A DNA stretch of 64,000 nucleotides from JBBREP01 sp038202885. GTDB taxonomy: Bacteria; Actinomycetota; Acidimicrobiia; IMCC26256; PALSA-610. Location: positions 28,259 to 92,258 of the forward strand of contig JBBREP010000004.1 of assembly GCA_038202885.1 (NCBI GenBank), in the 5' to 3' direction. The notes beneath the pieces were generated by a model that saw nothing but the letters and a program-made list of their open reading frames with translations, ran no database searches and had not been told where the DNA came from. Each line of letters opens with the position of its first letter. Position 1 is the stretch's first letter. Shown here in pieces: positions 33,675 through 40,720 of this stretch. The translations under genes and the position numbers were made by a program.

Positions 33675-34022
33675 ATGGACAAGCTCAAGGCCGTGTGCGG
33701 GTGCGGCGTGCATCATTCGACGCCGGCGTGGATGTGGCTGCTCGTGGTCGGCGCGGCCATTGCCGCGATGGCAGTGTCGCCACTGCTGCGCCGGTCCGTC
33801 CGCCGGCACGGGTTTGGGGCTCGCGGCGAACGCAGCGCCGCGCAGCGCGCCAACATCGTCGTGTGCGGGGCGACCTTCGTGGTGTGTGCAGCAATCGGTT
33901 GGCGACTCGTGCTCGTGGCCGCGGTGTTCGTCGCGGCGATCATCGGTCGTGCCGTAACACTTGGCGCACGCGAACACGCCGAGGATCGCGCTCAGGCGCC
34001 GAAGCGGGTGCCCAGCGCGTAG
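33675..34022 (+). CDS. Small membrane protein, unknown
   Basis: 115 residues beginning M-D-K-L-K-A-V-C-G-C-G-V-H-H, with three hydrophobic stretches at about 20-38, 62-78 and 79-94 and a charged C-terminus. The N-terminal C-G-C-G-V-H-H could bind a metal (inference). No family is recognised. Its last 31 nt overlap the end of the convergent amidohydrolase gene. Confidence 0.6.
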   Translation: MDKLKAVCGCGVHHSTPAWMWLLVVGAAIAAMAVSPLLRRSVRRHGFGARGERSAAQRANIVVCGATFVVCAAIGWRLVLVAAVFVAAIIGRAVTLGAREHAEDRAQAPKRVPSA

Positions 34023-35047
34023 CAATCGAGCGCCGTTTCTCCCATGACGGCGTCGAGCGCCGTCGCGTCGAGCGAGGGGTTCTCGTGCAGGAACTCTTCG
34101 ACGGCGTCGGGAAACGCCGCGTCGGGATGCGGAAAGTCGCTCGCCCACAGCACGTGGTCTGCGCCAACCGTCTCCACCGTGCGCCCCACGAGGTGGTCTT
34201 CGGGATCACACGAGATCACACATTGACGCGCGAAGTACTCCGACGCCGACAGCGACAAGTGCTTCGTATCGGAGTCGCGCATCCACGCGATGTGATCATC
34301 GAGACGCGCCAGCCAGTAGGGGAGCCACCCGGTGCCGGACTCGAGGAATGCCACCCGCATCGCGGGATGACGCTCGAGCGCGCCGTCGAGCACCAGACTC
34401 GTCATTGCGGCCATCTGCTCCATCGGATGCGAGCACAAGTGGCGGGCGGTGAAGCCAGAGAAACGATCGGCACCGATGGTGGGGCCACCCTGTACGCCGA
34501 GGCCCTCATGCACCGCGAGCACCAGACCCGTGGCTTCGAGTTCGTCATACAGCGGATCGAAGAACGGGTCGCCGAGGTTGCGGCCGTACATGAAGTTCGG
34601 CCGGACCATCATGGCGACGAGCCCGAGCCCATGGACGCGTGACGCCTCTCGCGCTGCGGCCAGCGGATCGAGCGTGCACGCGATACCCGCGCCGGCGAGT
34701 CGGTCCGGCGCGTGCGCGCAGTACTGCGCGATCCAGTCGTTGTAACCGCGGCAGGCTGCGACCTGGTCGTCGGCGGTCAGGTCGGCCTGGAACGGCACGA
34801 ACAGTCCGACCGATGGGTACAGCACGGCGGCGTCGATACCCTGCGCGTTCATCGCGTGGAGATACGACGGCGCATTCCAACCCTGGTCCCACTGTTCTGT
34901 GAGATCGGCGCCACCGCACGCTTCGAACGGCGTGTTGGGCGAGATCGTGATCGGGTTGTGATCGGCGCGGTGTGCCGCGCCGAAGATGCCGCCCGGTTCG
35001 ATCACGTGACCGTCACCGTCGACGACGAGACGGGGGCGTCGCGTCAC
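33992..35047 (-). CDS. Amidohydrolase family 2 (metal-dependent TIM-barrel hydrolase)
   Basis: 351 residues from a GTG that overlaps the upstream SDR stop (GTGA). The N-terminal D-G-D-G-H-V-I-E-P is the degenerate metal motif of ACMSD/amidohydrolase-2 proteins. Later blocks are Y-P-S-V-G-L-F, V-H-E-G-L-G, H-P-x-M-R-V-A-F-L-E-S-G-T-G-W and W-A-S-D-F-P-H-P-D, the last with the metal-binding Asp. Such enzymes decarboxylate or hydrolyse cyclic and aromatic acids. Coupling to two SDR genes suggests one catabolic operon. A longer in-frame extension upstream is an artefact. Confidence 0.87.
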   Translation of the reverse strand: MTRRPRLVVDGDGHVIEPGGIFGAAHRADHNPITISPNTPFEACGGADLTEQWDQGWNAPSYLHAMNAQGIDAAVLYPSVGLFVPFQADLTADDQVAACRGYNDWIAQYCAHAPDRLAGAGIACTLDPLAAAREASRVHGLGLVAMMVRPNFMYGRNLGDPFFDPLYDELEATGLVLAVHEGLGVQGGPTIGADRFSGFTARHLCSHPMEQMAAMTSLVLDGALERHPAMRVAFLESGTGWLPYWLARLDDHIAWMRDSDTKHLSLSASEYFARQCVISCDPEDHLVGRTVETVGADHVLWASDFPHPDAAFPDAVEEFLHENPSLDATALDAVMGETALDCYALGTRFGA

Positions 35048-35808
35048 GGCCGGCGTGCGGCGAGACCGCCGTCGAGCGGAATCACCGCGCCTGAGATGTA
35101 GGCCGCGCTTGGCGAACACAGGAATGCGATCGTGTCGGCCACCTCCGACGCAGTCCCGAGCCTGCGCATCGGCGAGTTGCTCGTCACCATGTCGATGATG
35201 CGCTGCGGATCTCCGGTGCTCTTTGCCATCTGCATGAACAGCCCGGCGTCGGTCGCCGACGGTGACACCACGTTCACCCGCACACCCTCGGCGGCGTGCT
35301 CGATCGCGGCTTGTTTTGCGAGGTTGTTGAGCGCGCCCTTCGATGCGCAGTACGCGGCGTACCCGGGTGACCCAATCGCACCCAACACCGATCCGAGCAG
35401 CACGACCGCACCTCCGCCGCTCGTCGCGATGTGCGGTATCGCGTGCTTCATGCAGAGGAACGGACCTTTGAGGTTCACATCGAGCACGCGTTGCCAATCG
35501 TCATCACTGCAGTCGACAGCCGCGGCGCGCACTTCGATGGCCGCACTGCACACGAGGATGTCGATGCGTCCGTGACGCTCGACGACGGCGTCGACCATCG
35601 CGGCGACCTCGCCCTCGTCGGTGACATCGACCGTCTCGGCCTCCACGGGAAGGCCGGACGCGCGCAGGTTGTCGGCGACCTGTTGCCCGCCGCGCTCATT
35701 GATGTCGGCAACGATCACGATGGCTTTGTCGGCTGCGAGCCGGCGCACGGTCGCCTCACCGAGGCCGGCGGCACCGCCCGTGACGATGGCAACGCTCTGT
35801 ATGTTCAC
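35044..35808 (-). CDS. SDR family oxidoreductase
   Basis: A 254-residue classical SDR from a GTG. T-G-G-A-A-G-L-G lies at about residues 10-17. The catalytic Ser is in L-L-G-S-V-L-G, Tyr-x3-Lys is in Y-C-A-S-K, and the end is I-S-G-A-V-I-P-L-D-G-G. Acidic D-I-N after the second strand favours NAD over NADP. It follows another SDR gene and is translationally coupled to the amidohydrolase. A dispersed GC-rich repeat stands right before its start codon. Confidence 0.9.
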   Translation of the reverse strand: MNIQSVAIVTGGAAGLGEATVRRLAADKAIVIVADINERGGQQVADNLRASGLPVEAETVDVTDEGEVAAMVDAVVERHGRIDILVCSAAIEVRAAAVDCSDDDWQRVLDVNLKGPFLCMKHAIPHIATSGGGAVVLLGSVLGAIGSPGYAAYCASKGALNNLAKQAAIEHAAEGVRVNVVSPSATDAGLFMQMAKSTGDPQRIIDMVTSNSPMRRLGTASEVADTIAFLCSPSAAYISGAVIPLDGGLAARRP

Positions 35809-35809
35809 T

Positions 35810-35850
35810 CTCCACCCCCGCTCGCCGTCGGCTCGCGCCCCCAGGGGCTC
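35810..35850. repeat. Single copy of the 46-bp repeat family
   Basis: On the minus strand it reads GAGCCCCTGGGGGCGCGAGC, then CGACGGCGAGCGGGGGTGGA, nearly identical to the unit at 32631-32735. It fills most of the gap between the two SDR genes and ends a few bases before the GTG start at 35808, so it may include the ribosome-binding site. Confidence 0.8.
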
Positions 35851-35860
35851 TCGGGCACCG

Positions 35861-36634
35861 TCATCGCAGCGCCGCCAGGCCGCCGTCGACGGGGATGATC
35901 GCGCCGCTCGTGTACGCCGAGCGATCGCTTGCGAGGAACAGTGCAGTCGCTGCGATGTCGTCGGTGGTGCCGAGTCGGCGCAGCGGCATGTTCGCCGTGA
36001 GCATGCGCAGGAATCCGTCGGCGTCGGCCGTCTCGTCGAGCACCTTGCGAAAGCGCGGCGTGTCGATCGAACCCGGCGCGATGACGTTTGCCCGCACGAC
36101 GGGCCCGTACTCGGTGGCAAGCTGTTTCGTGAGCGCCACGAGTCCGGCCTTGGCCGCGCCGTACGCGGCGTACCCATCGCTGCCGATCAGACCGAGCGTG
36201 GACGCGGTGTTGATGATCGACCCCGCGCCGCTCTCGAGCATCGCAGGGATCGCAGCGCGGCACGCCCAGAAGATGGCCGAAAGGTTCGTGGCGATCGTGA
36301 GATCCCATTGCGCTTCGCTGCACTCGACGAGTCGCCCCGACATCTGCACCGCAGCGTTGTTGTAGAGAACATCGAGCCGTCCGAAACGATCCAACACGGC
36401 GCGCACCATCTCGTCACAATCGGCGCGGAGCGACACGTCGGCGTGCACTGCGAAGGCCTCACCGCCGATCGCTTCGACCTCGGCGATCGTGGTGCGAGCA
36501 CCGGTGTCATCGATGTCGATCACTCCGATGCGAGCACCATGGCGCGCGAACAACAGCGCGGCGGCGCGGCCCTGACCTGAGCCGGAGCCCGTGATCAGCG
36601 CGACCTTGCCATCGAGCCACCGTTCCTCGGGCAC
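35861..36634 (-). CDS. SDR family oxidoreductase
   Basis: 257 residues. G-S-G-S-G-Q-G-R lies at about residues 16-23, D-I-D-D after the second strand suggests NAD preference, and N-N-A-A-V is present. The catalytic Ser is in N-T-A-S-T-L-G, Tyr-x3-Lys is in Y-G-A-A-K, and the end is T-S-G-A-I-I-P-V-D-G-G-L. First gene of the SDR-SDR-amidohydrolase run on the minus strand, divergent from the thioesterase gene. Specific substrate unknown. Confidence 0.9.
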   Translation of the reverse strand: MPEERWLDGKVALITGSGSGQGRAAALLFARHGARIGVIDIDDTGARTTIAEVEAIGGEAFAVHADVSLRADCDEMVRAVLDRFGRLDVLYNNAAVQMSGRLVECSEAQWDLTIATNLSAIFWACRAAIPAMLESGAGSIINTASTLGLIGSDGYAAYGAAKAGLVALTKQLATEYGPVVRANVIAPGSIDTPRFRKVLDETADADGFLRMLTANMPLRRLGTTDDIAATALFLASDRSAYTSGAIIPVDGGLAALR

Positions 36635-36731
36635 GACATCGCAACGTACGCAGCGCTGACGGGTGTGTCAACCAGGGCGGTAGGCACGGGTCGATCATGG
36701 CGCGTCAGCCGCGGTGGGCAAGGATGGGTGC

Positions 36732-37565
36732 ATGGATCCCATCTCCGAACACGAGGCGCTGTTTCTCCCCGACGGCGACGCGATGGTCGCCACGCCCCTC
36801 GCGCGCGGTCCGTGGAGCCCCAATGCGCTCCACGGCGGGCCGGTCGCGGCACTCCTTGCACGCGCCGCGCAGGCTTGCGACCCCGGGCCGGCGAACTTCG
36901 TCACGCGCATCACCGTGGAGTTGTACCGACCGGTGCCACTCGGTCGGCTGCGTGTCGAGGCTCGCACCGTTCGGCCTGGGCGCAAGGTGCAATGGATCGA
37001 TGTGCTGTTGCACGACGACGGCGGCACGCTCGTGGCCGGCGCGCACGCGCTGCGTGTTGAGCGGTCGGAATCGCCGCGTTACGACGTTGGTGCGCGTGCG
37101 ATTCCGCCCGGCGTGACGATGCCGGCCCCACCCGAGGGGCTCGCGCCCGCGGCGCTCGGACTGATGGGCCACGTAGGTTTTTGGAACGCGACCGAACTGC
37201 GGCTTGCCGCAGGCGACTGGCAGGACGCCGGACCGGGTGCCGCGTGGCTGTACCTGCGCGCGCCGGTCGTGCCCGGCGAGGAGCCGACGGCGCTGGAACG
37301 CGTTGCCGCGGCAGCCGACTTCGCGAGTGGCGTCGGTAACCCCGTGCGCACGGCCGCGGCAGGCACGATCAATGCGGAGCTGTCGATCCATGTGCATCGA
37401 CCCGCGGTAGGTACGTGGATCGGGCTCGACGCGAGGGCGTGGGCGCACGCCGAAGGCGGCGGACTCTGCGAATCAGTGATTCATGACGAACGCGGTCCGG
37501 TCGGCCGCAGCGCCCAAGCCCTCGTCGTGATCGAGTCCGTCCCCTGGGAAACCCCACCCCGCTGA
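36732..37565 (+). CDS. Thioesterase family protein (TesB-like hotdog)
   Basis: 277 residues. It has two hotdog-fold halves: L-H-G-G-P-V-A-A-L-L-A-R-A in the first half and W-I-G-L-D-A-R-A-W-A-H in the second. This is the double-hotdog TesB or acyl-CoA thioesterase layout with the L-H-G-G helix that binds CoA. The expected role is acyl-CoA hydrolysis, in line with the nearby SDR and ligase genes. The stop codon TGA is the first three bases of palindrome copy B. Confidence 0.85.
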   Translation: MDPISEHEALFLPDGDAMVATPLARGPWSPNALHGGPVAALLARAAQACDPGPANFVTRITVELYRPVPLGRLRVEARTVRPGRKVQWIDVLLHDDGGTLVAGAHALRVERSESPRYDVGARAIPPGVTMPAPPEGLAPAALGLMGHVGFWNATELRLAAGDWQDAGPGAAWLYLRAPVVPGEEPTALERVAAAADFASGVGNPVRTAAAGTINAELSIHVHRPAVGTWIGLDARAWAHAEGGGLCESVIHDERGPVGRSAQALVVIESVPWETPPR

Positions 37566-37608
37566 TGCGTGGTTTCGGGGGTCTATATGACCCCGAAACG
37601 ACGCATCA
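37563..37608. repeat. TGATGCGTCGTTT palindrome family, copy B
   Basis: Arms of 21 and 20 nt, differing by one mismatch and one bulged G. The left arm begins TGATGCGTGGTTTCGGGG and the centre is TATAT. The first TGA is the stop codon of the thioesterase gene. It lies between convergent genes (the minus-strand gene ends at 37625), so a bidirectional terminator is possible. Confidence 0.85.
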
Positions 37609-37624
37609 GGTTTGCCGCTGGTGG

Positions 37625-38122
37625 CTATTCGTCGTCTTCGTCGTCGCCGCTGCGGTCGACGTCGGCCGCGAGCAGATCGAACTCGCCGTTGCGAAACACG
37701 ATCATCGTCGGGCGCCCTTCGAGCGGCGGGCGCAGGCCACCACGCGCAGTGTCGACGCGCACCGCGATCGTGCGCCGCCCCTTCGCCGTCGGCAGCGCGA
37801 CCTTGCCGTCGGAGCTCCACTTGAACGCGCCGGGAGGCAACGTGAGCGACTGGTACGTCGAGAACTTCGGCTGCTTGCCGGCCCGGCGTTCGAGCGACAG
37901 TTCGACGCGTTCGGTGATCGGCGTTACGAACGTCTCCGGCAGCTTGTGTGCGTCGACGACTTCCTTGACAAGCTCCCGCAGCTCGCGCCCCGAGAACGCG
38001 CTGTGTTGGAGCGCGGCGGCTCGGGCCAGGTTGCTGACCTTGTTCGCCCGCTCGAGCGTCGCACGCAACAGCTCATGCGTCTGCGGATCGGGCAGGACGT
38101 GGACGTCGTCGATATCGGCCAT
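37625..38122 (-). CDS. Hypothetical protein
   Basis: 165 residues from M-A-D-I-D-D-V-H-V-L-P. Helical N-terminus (T-H-E-L-L-R-A-T-L-E-R-A-N-K-V-S-N), then a beta-rich part (T-E-R-V-E-L-S-L-E-R-R; R-R-T-I-A-V-R-V-D-T-A-R) and an acidic tail (D-R-S-G-D-D-E-D-D-E). No membrane segment. I do not recognise a family. An in-frame start at 38200 would add 26 residues of poor quality. It follows the bL37 gene on the same strand. Confidence 0.7.
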   Translation of the reverse strand: MADIDDVHVLPDPQTHELLRATLERANKVSNLARAAALQHSAFSGRELRELVKEVVDAHKLPETFVTPITERVELSLERRAGKQPKFSTYQSLTLPPGAFKWSSDGKVALPTAKGRRTIAVRVDTARGGLRPPLEGRPTMIVFRNGEFDLLAADVDRSGDDEDDE

Positions 38123-38206
38123 GGCAACGCGGATGGTAGATGCTTGGCGCTCGGCAGACCCGAGGCCTTTGCGCTGGCGAGAGGCCAGCGGCACCCGCAA
38201 TGGGTA

Positions 38207-38296
38207 TCAGGAACGCTTGCCAGCGTTCGGACGCTTGCCGTGGTTCGCCTTTTTGCGCTTGGCGTTCAGACGGCGCATCTTGGTTTTCTTGCTCAC
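38207..38296 (-). CDS. Ribosomal protein bL37
   Basis: A 29-residue protein from GTG (or 23 from the internal ATG). It reads K-K-T-K-M-R-R-L-N-A-K-R-K-K-A-N-H-G-K-R-P-N-A-G-K-R-S. The A-N-H-G-K-R-P-N-A core is the signature of bL37, the small actinobacterial large-subunit protein first seen in mycobacterial ribosome structures. It is too short for standard gene finders. Divergent from the YchF-like gene. I saw no strong ribosome site, so leaderless or weak initiation is possible. Confidence 0.88.
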   Translation of the reverse strand: MSKKTKMRRLNAKRKKANHGKRPNAGKRS

Positions 38297-38384
38297 AAGT
38301 CGAGGAGGCTAGCTGGCCGGGGCACTACCCATCGAACCGCACGCCGTTGCGATGTCACGCGCGGCCCTCGATACCCTGGCCGCG

Positions 38385-39419
38385 ATGGAGAATGTCGGGC
38401 TCGTCGGATGGTCGGACGCGGGCTCGAACCGCCTATTCAGCGCGCTGACCGGCCTTGGCGATCCCGGGCTGTTCGAGCGGGCCGTCGGGATTGCCCATGT
38501 GGTCGACGACCGACTCCAGCGGCTGGCGGTGATGTCGGAGTCGAAGAAAGTCGTACCCGCGGGCTTCGAGCTTGCGCACATCGCGCTGCCGCCCGGCTCC
38601 AAGCCCGGCGAAGGTCTCGGCGCCAAGTTCCTCGGCGAACTGCGCAATTGCGACGCAATTTGTTTCGTGCTGCGGGCCCACGACGGCGACCTGGGCCCGG
38701 CCGACCCCGCCGGCGACCTCGAGGGCCTCGAACTCGAACTCGTGGTGGCCGACCTCGCCACTGTCGAACAGCGACTCGACAAGCAACGCCGAGCGGCCAA
38801 GAGCGGCGACAAGGCCATCGTCGCCGAGGTGGCCGCGCTGGAACTCGCGCACGCGCCTTTGTCGGACGGTGTGCCGTTGTATCGCGCCAATCTCGATCCC
38901 GATGTGCGTGCGCTGCTCGTGCCCTGTTTCTTGCTCACGAACAAGTCGACGCTCGTCGTGCTCGGTATTGACGAGACCCAACTCGACCAGGCCGACGCGA
39001 TCGCAGCGCCGTTCGGTAGCGACGCGCTTGCCGTTGCCATCGACATCGAAGCCGAGATCGCGGCGTGCGCACCCGAGGATCGCCCCGAGATGCTCGAGAC
39101 GTTCGGCATCGGTGAGAGCGTGCTGCCCCGTCTCGCACGCGCGGCGTACCACTGTCTGGGGCGGCGCACGTTCCTGACGACCGGCGACACCGAATCGCGC
39201 GCCTGGACGTTTCGGGCCGGCGCCAAGGCGCCCGAGTGCGCGGGTGTGATCCACAGCGATCTGCAGCGCGGCTTCATTCGCGCCGAGGTGATCCGCTGGG
39301 ACGATCTGCTCGAGATCGGCTCGTGGGCCAAGGCCAAGGAGCTGAAGAAGATCCGCGTCGAAGGCAAGGACTACGAAGTCCTCGACGGCGATGTCCTCGA
39401 AATCCGCTTCAACGTGTGA
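38385..39419 (+). CDS. YchF/Obg-family protein lacking GTPase motifs
   Basis: 344 residues, close to the ~363 of YchF. The family is clear from G-E-G-L-G-A-K-F-L, the coiled middle (V-V-A-D-L-A-T-V-E-Q-R-L-D-K) and the C-terminal G-V-I-H-S-D-L-Q-R-G-F-I-R-A-E-V with E-G-K-D-Y-E-V-L-D-G-D-V, the ubiquitin-like TGS/DUF933 end. Yet the P-loop G-L-P-N-V-G-K-S is replaced by G-W-S-D-A-G-S-N (residues 8-15), with no lysine. D-I-A-G becomes I-A-L-P, and the N-x-x-E base-recognition motif becomes G-I-D-E. It should not bind nucleotide in the usual way. The frame is intact, so it is a pseudo-ATPase rather than a pseudogene. Confidence 0.85.
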   Translation: MENVGLVGWSDAGSNRLFSALTGLGDPGLFERAVGIAHVVDDRLQRLAVMSESKKVVPAGFELAHIALPPGSKPGEGLGAKFLGELRNCDAICFVLRAHDGDLGPADPAGDLEGLELELVVADLATVEQRLDKQRRAAKSGDKAIVAEVAALELAHAPLSDGVPLYRANLDPDVRALLVPCFLLTNKSTLVVLGIDETQLDQADAIAAPFGSDALAVAIDIEAEIAACAPEDRPEMLETFGIGESVLPRLARAAYHCLGRRTFLTTGDTESRAWTFRAGAKAPECAGVIHSDLQRGFIRAEVIRWDDLLEIGSWAKAKELKKIRVEGKDYEVLDGDVLEIRFNV

Positions 39420-39630
39420 AGAATATCTGTCTGGTCGACGAGGCCATGCCCACGTGCGGCGATCGCAGCCATGCTTCGGCGAGACCGGTACAAGCGATCG
39501 CTCGCCGCGCCGGACGGAGTAGGCGCAAGAGAGCAGCGCCGCGTGTAACTGGCGCGAAAGCTGCCGCAACGCGCGTCAATTCGCCGTAAAGGCCATATGC
39601 ATCTGTTCGTTTCCGGCGTACAACCGAAGT
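39420..39630 (+). promoter_or_regulatory. Upstream region of the kdp locus
   Basis: 211 bp between the YchF-like gene and the first gene of the kdp run. It must contain the promoter for the potassium-transport genes. I compared it by eye with the c-di-AMP (ydaO) riboswitch consensus and saw no match. No small gene or strong hairpin was found. Confidence 0.35.
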
Positions 39631-40407
39631 GTGGCTACGTGGCGCAGAGGCGAATCGCTCGGTCGAGAGACCGCAGGCTTTGTTGTCGGCGGCTTCGGCG
39701 CGCTGGTAGTGGCTGGCACTTTGGTGCCGCTGCGGTCCCACATGCAGAACGCCGACGTGGCGCTCGTCCTCGTGCTTCCTGTGCTCGTCGCCGCCGTTAT
39801 CGGCGGTCGGTGGGCCGGGTTCGAAGCAGCGGTCATCGCCGCGATGACGTTCGACTTCTTCTTCACTGATCCCTACCAGTCGCTGAAGATGACCGATGGC
39901 AGCGATGTGGTGACGCTCGTGTTGCTCGCGGTGGTCGGGCTCGTGTCGGCCGAAGTCGGCATCCGGGCTCGGCGCGTCACGCGATCGGCGAGCGACGCCC
40001 GCACCGAGCTGCAACGCTTGTTCCGTATCGCCGAACTCTCGGCTGGTGGTGGCGAGCCTGATGACGTGGTGTCGGCGGTGCGCGCCGAATTGATGGGCAT
40101 GTTCGCGCTCGACGAGTGCACGTTTGAACCGAACGACGCACAGTCGGACCGAGCTCGGCTCGGCCGGCGCGGTGCCATCGTGGGCGCCACGTTGCGGTTC
40201 GAGGGCGACGACTTTTCGCTCCCTCCGAGTGGGATCGACCTTCCCGTTGTCGGCCGTGGCCGTGCGTTCGGGCGTCTCGTGCTCCAGCCCGGCCCGCGCT
40301 CGAGCGCATCGGCCGAGAAGCGCTTTGTTGCGGTCGCGCTCGCCGACGAGCTCGGGGTGGTGCTCGCGGCCGAGCGCAACGACGGCGATCCGCCGCGTTC
40401 GGGCTGA
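39631..40407 (+). CDS. DUF4118 + GAF-like membrane protein at head of kdp locus
   Basis: 258 residues, GTG start. The N-terminal ~110 residues have three to four membrane helices, including M-T-F-D-F-F-F-T-D-P-Y-Q-S-L. This is the DUF4118 signature also found inside KdpD. The C-terminal ~140 residues look like a partial GAF domain (L-Q-R-L-F-R-I-A-E-L-S...). It has no kinase domain. It resembles the sensory half of KdpD as a separate protein and may tune the KdpD signal (inference). It is 71 nt upstream of the small membrane gene and kdpF. Confidence 0.8.
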   Translation: MATWRRGESLGRETAGFVVGGFGALVVAGTLVPLRSHMQNADVALVLVLPVLVAAVIGGRWAGFEAAVIAAMTFDFFFTDPYQSLKMTDGSDVVTLVLLAVVGLVSAEVGIRARRVTRSASDARTELQRLFRIAELSAGGGEPDDVVSAVRAELMGMFALDECTFEPNDAQSDRARLGRRGAIVGATLRFEGDDFSLPPSGIDLPVVGRGRAFGRLVLQPGPRSSASAEKRFVAVALADELGVVLAAERNDGDPPRSG

Positions 40408-40478
40408 GTGCGGCCCGCGCCGGCCAAGTCCGATCACCCGTTTCTTCGATCCATCCGAGCAACATTCGAGGAGTCCTC

Positions 40479-40634
40479 GTGGCCGACATCGTGTATCTCG
40501 CTGTGATCGTCGCCTTCTTCGCGCTGTGCGTCGCGTTCGTGCGCGCGTGCGATCGCATCATCGGGCCCGACGAGCTCGCGCCCTTGATCCCAGCCGACGG
40601 CGACGATGCCGGCGCGAGCGAGGTGGCCGCGTGA
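40479..40634 (+). CDS. 51-residue membrane protein preceding kdpF
   Basis: GTG start with GAGGAG 6 nt before it. One membrane helix (I-V-Y-L-A-V-I-V-A-F-F-A-L-C-V-A-F-V), then R-A-C-D-R-I-I-G-P-D-E-L and an acidic tail. Its stop overlaps the kdpF start by GTGA. Similar tiny proteins precede kdpF in some actinobacteria as far as I recall, but no function is known. It is too short to be noticed by default gene callers. Confidence 0.75.
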   Translation: MADIVYLAVIVAFFALCVAFVRACDRIIGPDELAPLIPADGDDAGASEVAA

Positions 40635-40720
40635 GTTACGACAACGCGCTCGGTCTCATCTTGTCGATCCTCGTGACCGCGTACCTCGTGTTCGCACTCG
40701 TCGCGCCGGAGAAGCTCTGA
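40631..40720 (+). CDS. kdpF: Potassium-transporting ATPase subunit F
   Basis: 29 residues, essentially one membrane helix (G-L-I-L-S-I-L-V-T-A-Y-L-V-F-A-L-V) ending in the family hallmark A-P-E-K-L. KdpF stabilises the KdpABC complex in the membrane. Its start overlaps the preceding small gene and its stop overlaps kdpA (ATGA), giving tight translational coupling. Confidence 0.9.
   Translation: MSYDNALGLILSILVTAYLVFALVAPEKL

Noticed and set aside
39420..39630. Possible c-di-AMP riboswitch upstream of the kdp genes
   Set aside because: No match to the ydaO core by eye; a covariance search would be needed to claim one.
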